Part shown: in pieces, positions 52,201 through 63,881 of the stretch
Numbering within the stretch: the first letter of the stretch is position 1
How the letters are laid out: the number at the start of each line of letters is the position of its first letter
Origin: Bugulina stolonifera
Lineage: Eukaryota; Bryozoa; Gymnolaemata; Cheilostomatida; Bugulidae
Direction of reading: 5' to 3'
Assembly: GCA_935421135.1 (NCBI GenBank)
Contig: OW285187.1
Coordinates: 29,823,818 to 29,887,817, forward strand
DNA: 64,000 nt
Program-made: the position numbers and the translations under genes
The notes under the pieces: model-generated
What the model was told of the DNA's origin: nothing
Databases searched by the model: none
The model's input: only the letters and a program-made list of their open reading frames with translations

Positions 52201-53876
52201 ATGAGGTGTATTCTGCGTCAACTTACATTGTCATCCACAGAATAGGTTAGCTCACCGTCATCATAGAGTATAAAAAACCTCCTCTGCCATCGCTGTAGAA
52301 CAAAATTCAAAATTTATATTTACATTTTGTAGGAATCTGGAAACATCAACAAAGTTATTATGACTGCGAGACAAACTTAACAAGCAGGTTGTTTGCATGT
52401 AACACACACCTTAGTCCTCTGCAATGGGTTGCCGAAATCCAGGTCTGGAGAGACAAATAGATATGCACATTTGGATATTTTTCTTGCTGCCTACAAATAT
52501 TAAATAAAAATTGTATTTACAGCTCTAGGTCCAACCTAATAATATCTACATTGTCAACCTGTCATTCTGTCAAGTTAGCCATTTTACATGTGGGACAACA
52601 TCTAGGATCTAATGACTGGAACAGAATTCATTTGCTAGGATCAACGTACAACATACCAAAGAATAACCACTTTCTACCAGTAGATTAAAATATATTATAT
52701 AGATTTAGCCACAAAAACATTTGTAAAAACTTTTAGAAGTAACTATTGCGAAACTGCTGGAGACGATAAATCAAATTGGAAGAGTGTTGGTGATTTAGTA
52801 GCAAAAAACTATATTTGTTACAACATTGACAGAAAGTTAGATACATCCAATAATAGTCTACTCCAAATCTAAAATACATACTGTATATTGTATTAACATA
52901 TCATTATAGCCATTTGACTAACACAGACTTAAAGCCTGTAGCCTACATGCATATAATTGTAGCAGTATACTCTTTCACATTATTTGCAGGCCTAACTATG
53001 GGATAGAAGTGTAAATAGAGAAAGAACATTCTAAAGTGAGCCAAATGAGACAGACAGGGGAGTCAAACAAAATGTCAAAATCAAATATAATTTACATTTA
53101 TTTAACTCTCTTAATTTCAATATCTAACCCAAAATCAATGAATCAACGCGAATTTCAATGGAACAATTACTACTAGGACCTATTACTACTTCTGCTATTA
53201 CAAAAAACTGGGCCTACAGGTTACTGTTCAGTAGCAGATGTGCAGGACTACAGCATAACCAGCTTGAACTGTGGCCATCACCACTGCGACCAAGTAAGGT
53301 GTAGGATGTACCAATAAAAACCTCAATACAAAACGAATTGGGATAGGGAAATATAGCAAGTGAAACTGTTGATCATGATGAATTATAAATTAATTAATAT
53401 CCTTTTTAAAACATCATTTTGTCAAACTCTGGCCAACTGCTGAACACAGTTAATCAGTAAAACCAACAGTAGAGTAAATAAATGTGGCATGTAAATGTAA
53501 AGCAATATCTGAATAGTCGAGATACAGATAGCTAGTATCAGAATGAGAATATCAAATGACTTTCGATTCAAGGAGGCTCACACTCACTAAAGTCTAAGGA
53601 GAATCAAACCTTAACCCGAGATAAACGATTGATAAAAATTAACAGAAAGCCTCACTTGCTTACAACAGCCATGTGATGGAATGCACGTCTGGTAATGTTG
53701 ACCACACATCGCAGGTATTTGATAGGCTGGTAAGTAGAAGCGAACTTCAAATGGAAATTCCTTACCTTGCTTGATTCAAGAGCTTCGGCAGTGTGAGCTT
53801 CTTTTGCACCGAAACAACTTTGACATTTTGTTTTGTTGAATAGATTTGGAACGAATTTCCTACATCGTGATGCCAT
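25237..53876 (-). CDS. MPRIP: MPRIP / outspread-type scaffold with two PH domains and coiled coils, about 2278 aa
   Basis: Thirty-one exons in transcription order: 53766-53876, 52410-52490, 52227-52292, 50970-51124, 50406-50478, 49690-49737, 48349-48627, 46578-46788, 45169-45407, 43417-43671, 42695-42951, 41194-41308, 40589-40803, 39977-40097, 39406-39561, 38953-39099, 38503-38712, 38090-38281, 37282-37500, 36404-36713, 34888-36138, 34216-34496, 33869-34024, 32195-32413, 31272-31397, 31004-31150, 30428-30672, 27900-28152, 27431-27653, 26613-26900, 25237-25424. They total 6837 nt with every phase consistent. The N terminus ([18 protein letters not shown]), first PH domain ([10 protein letters not shown]), second PH domain ([13 protein letters not shown]) and C-terminal [15 protein letters not shown] match the MPRIP family end to end. 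From knowledge of the family, M-RIP binds F-actin, RhoA and the myosin phosphatase targeting subunit and directs phosphatase to stress fibres. The protein is about twice the 1025 residues of the human protein as I recall it. Two candidate mini-exons broke phase and were left out. Confidence 0.92.
28153..30427 (-). other. MPRIP intron 27, with a large palindrome
   Basis: A 2.3-kb intron without exon-like sequence. Its main feature is the inverted repeat centred near 29072; the rest shows no recognisable element. Confidence 0.75.
28983..29161. repeat. Near-perfect palindrome (foldback), about 180 bp
   Basis: The arm 28995-29069 (with agccaaggattgttccacag and gttcaagtcaaa) pairs with 29075-29149 over about 75 bp with about six mismatches and a five-base loop. 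Weaker complementarity continues outward on both sides (tcttgaaat / atttcaaga and beyond), suggesting an older, longer foldback of about 240 bp. No coding capacity. Confidence 0.92.
30727..30754. repeat. (CTGT)n microsatellite
   Basis: Seven ctgt units in the MPRIP intron upstream of exon 27. Confidence 0.9.
31986..32195. repeat. 17-bp minisatellite, 12 copies, abutting the MPRIP exon 24 donor
   Basis: Twelve 17-bp units of attacctggtctaatgt run from 31986 to 32189, and a partial unit extends to the exon boundary. In the transcribed (minus) direction the unit is gtaatacattagaccag, so nearly every unit junction reads accag|gtaat. The authentic donor GAG|gtaata is the first of the series. Confidence 0.93.
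32414..33868 (-). other. MPRIP intron 23
   Basis: A 1.45-kb intron between AAG|gtaaat and cttgtag|ctggtg. ORFs on both strands here (32456-32725, 33344-33559) have no protein-family character. No repeat array seen. Confidence 0.7.
34888..36138 (-). other. MPRIP: MPRIP exon 21, 417-residue insert interrupting the coiled coils
   Basis: One 1251-nt exon, several times longer than any other in the gene, encodes residues of about 1154-1570. It starts [20 protein letters not shown] and is helical in character, with short heptad stretches but also Cys-, Ser- and Thr-rich segments unlike the Glu/Gln/Lys-rich coiled coils before and after it. Both junctions are phase 1, so its removal would not disturb the frame. 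I recognise no named domain. Confidence 0.85.
37957..38089. repeat. Minisatellite of 17-22 bp units starting at the MPRIP exon 18 donor
   Basis: In the transcribed direction the array begins at the real donor CAG|gtatgt and repeats gtatgtctatagattaNag about seven times with small length changes. Several units recreate (a/c)ag|gtatgt or gag|gtatgt. Confidence 0.88.
42627..42694. repeat. 30-bp tandem repeat at the MPRIP exon 11 donor
   Basis: In the transcribed direction, from donor CTCAG|gtatgt, two full 30-bp units gtatgtgtctatgtcNtgtg... and the start of a third (gtatgtgac) follow one another. Each unit begins with gtatgtg, giving the context atg|gtatgtg. Confidence 0.85.
42695..43671 (-). 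other. MPRIP: MPRIP second PH domain (exons 10-11)
   Basis: Exon 10 encodes the linker and strands 1-6 ([49 protein letters not shown]). Exon 11 supplies [14 protein letters not shown] and the C-terminal helix [12 protein letters not shown], with the conserved tryptophan of PH domains. This is the best-conserved part of the protein. Exon 11 then runs into a low-complexity Ala/Pro/Ser linker with a run of five alanines. Confidence 0.92.
43672..45168 (-). other. MPRIP intron 9
   Basis: A 1.5-kb intron with a run of overlapping acatgt palindromes near 44125-44141 and no exon-like sequence. Confidence 0.65.
46789..48348 (-). other. MPRIP intron 7
   Basis: A 1.56-kb intron. Apart from the 17-bp array at its 5' end I see no recognisable feature. 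Confidence 0.7.
48265..48332. repeat. 17-bp tandem repeat, four copies, next to the MPRIP exon 7 donor
   Basis: Four exact-length 17-bp units of the form gNgaccatagacatact. In the transcribed direction they read agtatgtctatggtNNc, so each carries a gtatgt hexamer. The array begins about 17 bp into intron 7. Confidence 0.88.
50406..53876 (-). other. MPRIP: MPRIP N-terminal module and first PH domain (exons 1-5)
   Basis: Residues 1-37 hold the cysteine-containing leader with [14 protein letters not shown]. Residues of about 45-155 form PH domain 1: the strand [20 protein letters not shown], then [17 protein letters not shown], then [20 protein letters not shown], ending with the C-terminal helix [13 protein letters not shown]. 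Exon junctions fall inside strands and loops, each in phase. Confidence 0.9.
50739..50793. repeat. Perfectly centred hairpin with 27-bp arms
   Basis: The arm aaggtaagtcaagggtcgtg plus ctattac (50739-50765) is followed after one base by its near-exact reverse complement (50767-50793). The two differences are both G:U-compatible on one strand. It lies in MPRIP intron 4. The outer end of each arm reads aaggtaagt, a consensus 5' splice-site sequence. Confidence 0.9.
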
Positions 53877-56800
53877 AATAAGGGCTTAAAGCTTCAATTA
53901 CAGTGGGACACTCTCCACCAAGTCTGTCCCAGAAGGAAAGCAGCGGTGAAGTGACCATCTATTTACTAGTAACCTGTGACACAAAACGTAGTAAATTGCC
54001 AGTCAACGGGGTTTCAATAAGGCGCCGTTTTTCTTGAAATATTTAGGATAATTGCTAGGATTCAGTGCTACAATTTCTGTTTACATGTGCTGCGCAGGCG
54101 TATTATGCCGGATGTATCATCCAAACAAGATGGAGGATTTGCGTTGCTAGAAACGGATATATGCTTACAGCATAAACCGCATAATAATCCAAATATTCAT
54201 CCAATGTATACAATATCCATTCTCTGTATTTTCATATATTCTTTAGCTATTTGGCAAGAATTAAAACTGTAACTGTTGCATTAGTAATATGATATGATAC
54301 TTTTTCAATCATTAGATAAGATTCTTTATTTTTTTTATAAAAACAATAGAATATTTATATTATTTTATATTTAATATTATTATTATATTATAATTATAAT
54401 TATTATAATTAATAATATTTATAATTATAATAAAATAATTATTATTATTATATAATTATTATTTATGTAATGTTCCAAGAACGATAGCTTGCTATAGATA
54501 GTTGTTGGATTATATTATTATTTATTATATATTCTATTGGAATAAATACAGAACATCATATGATTATATGAATAAAGTTATTGTTGTTATCATTTATTGT
54601 GTATCACTCAGTCATTAGAGCATCGTTTATAATGTTATGACTGCTAAATAATAGTTATAGTCACTATGATGGTAATAGTTATTATAATTAATTGTGGACT
54701 TGCTGTTTAATTAAGTTGTTCATAGAATAGTTATCTGATTATCCAAACCATGGGTATTGAACAGATTAATACTATTATTCTAATTATTATTATGGATTAT
54801 ATATAGTTATTAATAAAAATATTAAATTTTGTTAATTTTAATAATTTGTATCTAACATCCATAACGAATGTATTATTATAGGCGTAGCATTATAATGGTA
54901 ATATTATAAAAAATGATAATTATATTATTTTTAGAACTAGAACTAGTTAATTTAAAATATGTAGATTGACTATTATATTTTGTTTTTATATCGCAACTAT
55001 TTCATTGTATTGTAATTTCAATTTTTAATTTAGCCTATAATTACTACTAGTACATTTTCTGTACTGTTTTCTAATCTGTATTGTTTGATATATATGTTTA
55101 CAATTAACATAAGAGAGCATCAATGTATTGAATTAGCAAAGAAAAGTATTCAGTGATGCATTGTCTATAATTATGAAATGGAAATAACTATAACACCAAA
55201 AACACTAAAATTTTGAGTGTTTGAGGCTACAGTCTTACTATCATTATATGATTTAACTATATAATAGCGATAATTATAATACCATTACTATTCACATTTA
55301 TATATACATGTATATGTGTGTAGAATAAGAATTGTAGGCCATTGCCATTAATTTATATCCTTTCAAGATAGTTGTATAACGGCTTCGTCAGTGTGCCTTT
55401 AGGGCAACTTATGTAGCCTACTGGAATAGGCAGGTTCTATTTTTTGACAGTTTCAATTTTTTCTACCGGAATCATACAGGAAGTGTAAATTTTTCACACT
55501 TCTCGAGTTCCTAACTTAATAAGATTTTGGATACATTGGACAGAGGGCTGTTTGCAGGCAGAAGTTGTATAGTTAGTCATGTAACACATCTACATGTATA
55601 ATAACTTGGGATATTACAATCGGCAACATTGGTTTCGTAAAACCTAGGACCCTATATACATTAGGTCACCATGTTTATTTTTACGATTGATCTACATTAC
55701 GTTCTATTTTATATACATGTATATATGACACCACTTGGAGTCAAGTTGGTAACATATAATTATATATCTAGAACACAGTCTAACTTAGTGCCTTCAGTGA
55801 TATATATATAGCAATGGTCCCAATGAAATGCTCCCACTGATAATATACGTCTGCTAAATTTAATGAAGTACACCAATTGTGAAGCTCTCACTTTAAGCTA
55901 GTAAAATGGATGTTGATCATGACTTGTGTTCTGTGCCACTAGTACCACATTTGAATTACTTTCACTACAAATTATACCTAGTCCTAGTGAAATAGCCATG
56001 GTCATGATTATTGTACAATCACTGCCATGTGGATGCAGTTTAATGTTTTATCAGGAATTTAACCTCGCCACTATTTTTAGAATATTTGTACGTAGCGTTT
56101 ACTTTATGATCAATACGCTAATATCACTTTAATATTTATAAGAATTTCTGTACATAAATGCTAAATTGATATGATTAATTAGTGATATGTAATCCGAATC
56201 AGTCAAAAAATTTACAATGCTGATTATTTGCATAAGTGTAAACAACATTAGATCATGTTGAAATGTATATTTGCATACTAGACTGCATAGCGGAAACAAG
56301 TCATAATTCATACAATACAAGTCTTTGTCATCACATTGGATCTGATTTACTTGTAAGACATGAAATAATGCTCAGCTCATGCACTATAAACCTACTTGAT
56401 CAACTAATTTTTATATCCCATGCCGGTCTATATCCCTATATCGAAATTATGTACATTGTATTATATGCACATATAATTATCGACTATAAAAACCCACACG
56501 ATTTGCTTATAATATTGATCCCAGCATGAAAAGCATTTTTAGAGGTAGAAAGTTACCTTCTTGATTCTGAAGGTGTATGAGCATCTTACAGTTGCACAGG
56601 ATGTTCTTTTTACCACTTCCAGTGACCTTGACCTGTTCTAATACTGGACCATGACCTGCTAGGTCCACTACCTCAAAATACTACGTCCATTACCTCACAC
56701 TGCTACATCCACTACCTCACATTACTAGGAGGCAACTGCTGGCTTAAAATAATTTATTTAGTTTTCAGTAGTCAGAATCTACTCAAATGAATTTGTATGA

Positions 56801-56913
56801 TTAAGATATTTTACAATCTACTTTTGTAGATGGAAGAATAATACAAGGAGCCATCTTGGCATCATGTAGTTGGTGTTTGTCAGTGCGCTGTCTGCTCCTG
56901 TTATATTATACTG
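53877..56913. other. Divergent AT-rich intergenic region between MPRIP and the RhoGAP gene
   Basis: About 3 kb between two head-to-head start codons. The 150 bp next to the MPRIP start are less AT-rich and contain CpGs (ggcgccg near 54021), as expected for a promoter. The stretch 54300-54960 is extremely AT-rich (long runs of tat and att). A 22-bp triplicate lies at 56657-56722. No coding exon seen. Confidence 0.65.
56657..56722. repeat. 22-bp tandem repeat, three copies
   Basis: Three units of tgctacgtccactacctcac plus two bases lie about 190 bp upstream of the RhoGAP start codon. Confidence 0.8.
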
Positions 56914-59900
56914 ATGGAGAGGTTAAAGCAAGTGCTCAACTCCCCTCTTGGAAAAAGAAAAAATGGACTAAATACTCCCAAAGTGTTTGGAGTATCTCTT
57001 GAGCAGCTTATCAAATCTACAGCACGTATTCAATCAAACCTGTCAGAGACCGATGGCGGGGCGTTCCAATCACTCAATGTTCCCTTCATTGTAGATCGGA
57101 TATGCAGATTCATATTTGCTAAGGGTAAGTCATGGAGGAGAGAGCACTCCTGATATATTTTCTAATATGATACTCTGTAATGCTTTATGATACTGTAATA
57201 TGTTTTACATTGAAGCAGATGTGCTCAAGACAATCCATTTACTGCTATACACCCAGTGCGTTTGTTTTAATACAGGAATAGAGGAAGAGGGGATATTTAG
57301 GGTGAACGGCAACTCAAGGGTTGTTGAGAAGTTAAAGGAATGCTTTGAGAAACACGGAGATGCAGACCTGGAATCTTCTGAAGATATCTTTGCCGTGGCT
57401 GGTTTGTTGAAGTTGTTCTTGAGAGAGTTACCAGAAGCTGTCATACCCGAGCATATGACTAGTCAGTTTGTCAAGTGCCAGGAAGGTAAGTACAGTCCGT
57501 CTTCTGCCTATGTAATTCTGTATATTGTGTAGTACGTTACAATATATCTAATATGAGCAACTATCTTCTCATCCTAACTTAACTGAAAACCTCTCGGAAT
57601 AAAATAGGGCAGTGGTAAACCCCCTTCCCGGATCCGCCTTGAAATCAGTGAGACCTCTACTACTCGTCATCATAGTATAACAACTGCATAACTATAATTC
57701 CGCTTTTCAGATAAAGAATATGGTGGCGTAACATTTTATTTCTACTTCAACATGCGTAAGCTACATATGCACATATCTCAGTAATATTATCGCACTGTAC
57801 ATTGTTTTATAGCATATAAGCAGGACAAGGAGGAATGCGTTAGACAGCTGAAGGTACTGCTAGATGATCTACCCAAATGTCACTATGATGTACTAAAGTA
57901 CATAATAAGGTTAGTATATATAAAAATATACCTTCACACATATAAGTATAGCTTCATAGTTCATACTTATAAATACTATATCATCAATTCCTCATAAGAA
58001 TAATATATGATTTACATGTATATTACATATTTAGTTACATGTAGGTACTGCTGTGTATTGTAGGTTACTTGAATGTTCAGTGGTTTATACTTGTAACATT
58101 GCAAGTTGTAATAATGTTATTTTTATACCCTTCTGGGAATAAGCAAACTTGATCTGAAGCTAAGTTACTATGCATGTATATATTCATGTAATACGCTGAC
58201 CTCATAGTAATGTAATAACAGTGAACATTACGATCCACATCTACATGTGTGCATGTGATATTCCTTGTAGTTCCAAATCAATAAATGCCATAAACTTACT
58301 CATACTAGAGTGATGTAATATTATATTATACATACGCTGTCAGTGTTTATGCTCTTAACTTTGCAGGTTTCTAGTAGATGTAGCTGCCAAAGATAGTAAT
58401 AAGATGTCCTCCATGGGTCTAGCTATTGTCTTTGGTCCTAATTTATTCAGGTGAGTCGTTATCTAATTGATGCATGATCAATATAAACTAATATGTATAG
58501 TATTACACATGCATTGACTCGTCGTATAAAATACTATACAAGTATGTGTTATTGACTTTACAAGTTCAATTGAAGCCTCAGAGGGTATAATTATATACCT
58601 CACAGTTTATATGGCTGTATATTTACACTAGATGTATTTCAATACAGTACACTCCATACAATTTCATTAAATGGTAGGAAAATAAAAAATGTAAAAATAA
58701 TAACGAACAACATCATTTACTAGTAACTTAGAAAAGCAAGTAGCAATTAACAGCGTAATAATTATGAATTTATATTCTATCATGTTATATAAATAATGTA
58801 AATATACATGTAGAATACAATGTACGTGTGAGTAGGTGCTTGTACGTTTATTTCATAATATAGCACTTAGTGTTTTACACATTCATACATCATTGCTGGA
58901 GGCTGATTGTTGAACTTGTATAATATTTATATATTGATCTTTGTTGAGGCTGGGAGGGTGTACTATAGTAGTACAGAGTATCCTATCATCCGTGATACTA
59001 ATGTGCAGATGTAAAAATCAAGTAGATAGTAAAATATTACATGTAAGGCCAATGTTATTCTACCACACCGTTTTAGCACACCAAACTTAGAGATGTAGAT
59101 AAAAGACTGGATATTGGCACATACTGCTATTAAATCGGGACAAGTATATGTGTTGCAAGAGCTATGGTAACACATCCGAGTGTTGACGTGGTCCATCGGG
59201 ATCTCAGTGACTTGTTGTATCTGATATCTGAAATCTGATTGGTTGATGAGAGACAGTAGCACTTCATCCAATTCATTCCTCTTGTAGATGTTCAGCTGGT
59301 ATAGAAGGCCTTAGGGATCAGGGAATAACCAACGAAATAGTGTGCAAATTCCTGACGGAGTACTCGAGTTTATTTGGAGATTTGACGGAGCCGGGGCCAT
59401 TCACTATACCAAATATACACCTGGTAAGAATTTTATCATGTGTATATACTGCACCGCAGTACGGTTTCTGTTGCAGTTTGTATTCGAGCCCAAAGGTTTT
59501 GTTTCGTCTACTTCAGATATACTGTATATGCTGTGGTTTTAGTCAGTCAAACAATAGCTTTATTCTCTACTGAATCCTGGGGTGAAAAACTGTTACTACT
59601 ATTTGACACATGCTGTTGGTCCATAGGTTGTGAAAGACCTATAGTAATGTATAACATTGTGTTTCTATCAGGATGTAAGTGAGTTACAGCTTTGAGCCAG
59701 GCTATAGACAATGTTGAAAATTTCCCGAGATCCTTCATGGTGTTTTACCGGGAAAGTTTGCACATACAGCAATAGTACTATTGCAATATACTCTCTGTTG
59801 TTACAAATGGCATATATTATATATGTGTAGAGGTACAATCACGTACATGTGCATATACAGCAATGTACGTGTGCAATGCATGTACGGTTGTACTTACCTA

Positions 59901-62900
59901 TTCATAAATGGCGGCTCATTATGTTTAATAACTGATTTAACTAATATTTCATCGGCATTATTTTAGAATCGTCGTAAGGTAATTATAAGGCACACTGTAG
60001 CACAATATGAATTATATATCTATACATGTACACCAGTATATGCACGTATGCAGTCATGTACACTGTATATGGATAAGGTTTTATACATCTACAATATACA
60101 TAGATGCATATTATTATCATCACTTGGCCATATGTAGTGTATATTTATCAACCAACTGTCTCACTCACTTCCTATCCTATACTCTACACTTGCTGCTGTG
60201 CTGTGCTAAGTCTGACCTATGAACCAGATCTTCATTACACACTGGGCCGTCTTATGATTTTGACATTGTTCACCTTATGGTTGCTCTTTGTCCATCCTAT
60301 GGTCACCCTTTGTCCACCCAATGTCCAGAAGCTATCACTTGAGGCTATTTGTTTACACTTCTTATCAGATACATGGTTGAATCAAACACAATTAACTGAA
60401 AATTATCTAATTTGATATGTTTAAAAAGTGGTTACAGTAAGTGGGTGTCCATAAGCGGAGTATCAACATAGCCTTAGCAATAGCATTTATACACACTCAT
60501 AGTCTTCACAGGCCAGCAGTTACTGCACTAGTTGTAGGTCCACTTTATATACATGTCTACATTCACAGGTGTTTATCTTGTGTAGGGTTAGACAGCTACT
60601 ACAGCATAGTTATTCTGTGTATGGCCACCTCTGTGTTGTTCTAGTGCTAGTCTCCTAGTGCTAGTCTCCTAGTGCTAGTCTCCTAGTGCTAGTCTCCTAG
60701 TGCTAGTCTCCTAGTGCTAGTCTCCTAGTGGTGTGTGCCCTGTATCTGTACATCTTCTCACATGGTGTTTGTTGGCATTTCCTTGCACAATATGCCTTCT
60801 CTTGTTCATTATATAAATCATATTAAATTTATATATTTTGTTTGCTCTCTATACACAAACTATATAATACATCAGTGTGCATAGCTTGTAAATGTACGTT
60901 CTGTGCATATCTGCAAGTGTAAACTATTGTTAATTTGGAGTTGTGGCCACTTATTCATAGTTCATCATTTCTAGTAGTCATTGTGCCTTTACTATTATGG
61001 CAGTTAATACAACTGAGTTAGTTATAATAAGGCTCAACTCAACAACAGAATGTTTGACTCAAATGATGCGCTGTTTGAGTTTTCTAAATAATCACCAGGT
61101 TGGTCGTTGGTCGGAAAACCTGAACAGCGCGTCGTTCGGACCAAACGTCCTCTCGTCAAGCCATGTCATAGCTATTAAATTATTACTATGTTAGATCTAC
61201 GTATATTGTATACATGTATAAATGTATAATATACTCGCTATACAGTGTATGTGATATACAAGCAACTGTAACTGACCTACAGCAGGAGAGCACATTTTAG
61301 AAGTTATCTGTTCTCTGTGGGTTTATAAGATTACTACCTAAAGCTTGCATTTACAATCAATAACAAACTAGTATCACAAGATTACGTACACTGCTAACTA
61401 TTCAAATGTCAACTGTTATGTAATATATCCGTATTATGTTTCATAGTTGGCTAGAACTAAGACAGCGACTTATATCGAACAATAATATAATACTGTTGAT
61501 TTTATATAATTACATTTGTACTGCAATGTATTGTTTATGCACAGCATAGAGTATACTTGTTGTTGTGTTTGCTGTATACAGTAGTAATATAATATCCACA
61601 GTTAGGTCTGTGCTTTCACTGCATACATTTAATGATTGTTCAGGTAAGTTATCATAATACTAGTTTTACATAAATATTTGGTTCACGCTGCCATGTTTGT
61701 AAGCAGTATTTTACTTGATTAAAACTTTACATGTGCAACCTTTTAAACTGGGTTAAATATTTTAGCCATGAAGGTTTTGACAGACATTATTTTGAAATGA
61801 CGCTTGTTAGATTAGATTAGGTTCCACGCGCTCCAAAATTAAGTGTTCAGACAGACTGTAGGGTTTGGAATCTTGGCATTCCATCCTAATATTTTATATT
61901 GCTTGGGATCCACTCTGATGTGAAGGTGGTTCTTCAAAGGGAACCAAGTACACTAGCATATCTGGTGTACATGTGTATTATACATGTATTATTACTTATC
62001 AAGTGAATTCTCACCATATTCTGTCCTACAACTGCAATACATACATACATACTACACCTATGCAGTGGGTTTATCTATTCATTATTATAATGTATGCATG
62101 ATAATAATATGTACAAGTAGGTTTAAATTGTGTATACTGTAACTAGTAATTATGCTGCCTGATAATATTGTTCATTATAACATAGTAATAATTATTATAC
62201 TGATACATTCTTTTACAAAATTCATGCTTGTCATGATCTTGTGGGAAACTAGGGGGATGTTATTTGAATGAGGGTGGCTTTAGCATAGAGTGCTTTAGTC
62301 TGGGTTCTATCCAAAATATCAGTAACCAGTAACGTTACACTTAGCCTAATATAATTACTAGAGTTATCTTATCCTACCTGTGTTGCATGAGGGAAGACAA
62401 CTTCCTTTCTTCTATTGAATAATATAATAACAACCTACCTGTCCCACTTCTCTTTACTAAGCAATACTTGGATTTAGTAATGATGTATAGGCTGTCTCTG
62501 TAGTACTACTAACAGTAGCAGTAATGTGATTGTGACTGTGCGTCTTACAATGTGTGATTTTAGAATCGGGAGAAAAGAAGGAAGGCTCCAATAAGGCCTC
62601 CTCCTCCCAAACTATCTGATAACAATAGCACCCTGGCATTGGTAAGTGCACCACTCCATGCTAACTATTATCTTTCAGCTAAACACATTTGAGAGAAAGG
62701 ATGATATATATTGTATATACTGTAAATAGATCCTAGAGCCTGAGGGGACAAAAAATTTATTTAGTAAAACTGCACATTACTCATGTTTATTGAATTAAAA
62801 ACAAAGGTCACATCTAGCCAAATTAACATGCTACTTATCTGCTACTAACTCACTGTTGTTTGCATGCATGTTTTACTAATACTGCTGTGGGCCTATTACT

Positions 62901-63881
62901 ATTGCATGAAATTAACATGTCAATACTTTTGAAGCGCTAACACATCTTATACCAGTGAAAAAGACAGCTAACTGCTCACCATTGCTGCCACGGTGTATCA
63001 ATTTGGATGAATTTACCACTAATGTTTGTAGCCAATGGAGATATCTGAAGATAACCGCCCTACTACCTCCTTATCACAAGAGTTCATGGAGAGAGCGTCA
63101 CCGTTCACCATCGTAGAGGGAGATGGTCACAGTAGTATAGCCTCTCCCGTCCTCTCTGCTGTAGCCTCAGAGTATGTGTGCATGTATAATAATAGTATCC
63201 CTATCTACCATATGACAGTATGCGAGCATGTATTTTCACTGACCTGGTTTCATGTATTTCTAGAAGTTATCCTCTCATGTAAAAGGGTAGCTCTAAGTAC
63301 ATTGTACAGTTGCATTATGATTTGTATATAATTATTACCTGTTATATAATGATATTATAACACTACTATTATAGTAATAATATTATACATTTAGTAATGT
63401 TATTATAATAGTAGGTATTACAGTAGTGTCCCAGTTTCAGATTAGCAGTAAATCTATATTTTGCAGGTATAAGCACATTACATACAGGCTACTAACTACT
63501 ACATGCATGTAGTTGTGTGTTATTTGTTATATTCCTCTCTGATTACTTTCTACTACTAGTTCTTATGAATTCATCTAGGATGTTCTCCACACTCTCCTAT
63601 TAGACACACTTATTCCCTGTGGTGATACCAGGTTTATATTCTATACAGGTTAGTCACTAAGACTATCTCAGAGGCAGTACTAGAGCATCTGTTCTCTGCT
63701 ACTGAAGTCAAGTCTATATTTGATAACTGGGGCGAGTGTGATGAGCATTCTCCCCATGGTACAAGCACACCCCATTCTACCCATGGCAACTCTCTGCACC
63801 ACAGAAAGCCCACGCCCACCTCTCCACTCGTTACCAGCTCATCACATGACCAGCTAGACGTCACAGATACCCTTCAGAATG
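56914..63881 (+). CDS. FAM13-like RhoGAP-domain protein, first eight exons (runs off the right edge)
   Basis: Exons 56914-57124, 57276-57485, 57813-57909, 58367-58450, 59288-59423, 62564-62641, 63032-63171, 63649-63881, all in phase; about 396 residues are visible. The N terminus MERLKQVLNSPLGKRKNG leads to VFGVSLEQL, then the RhoGAP fold: GIEEEGIFRVNGN with the catalytic arginine finger at R79, LLKLFLRELPEAVIP, CHYDVLKYIIRFLVDVA and MGLAIVFGPNLFR. The stretch after it (GIEGLRDQGITNEIVCKFL) resembles the post-GAP segment of FAM13A/B, as does VTKTISEAVLEHLFS in exon 8. RhoGAPs stimulate GTP hydrolysis by Rho-family GTPases; which one is targeted cannot be told. A basic proline-rich linker (KRRKAPIRPPPPK) follows the GAP domain. 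The last visible exon ends AATG|gtgagt in phase 1, so the gene continues. Other small RhoGAP families are possible, but FAM13 fits best. Confidence 0.88.
59424..62563 (+). other. RhoGAP gene intron 5 (3.1 kb)
   Basis: Long AT-rich intron with a 14-bp minisatellite at 60641-60724. ORFs in it (e.g. 60104-60415) have no domain character. Confidence 0.7.
60641..60724. repeat. 14-bp minisatellite, six exact copies
   Basis: Six consecutive ctagtgctagtctc units followed by a partial ctagtg. The lack of differences between units implies recent expansion. Confidence 0.95.
63362..63416. repeat. AT-rich inverted repeat
   Basis: ctactattatagtaataata is mirrored by tattattataatagtag-like sequence about 30 bp downstream in RhoGAP intron 7. 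Low complexity makes it weak. Confidence 0.45.
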
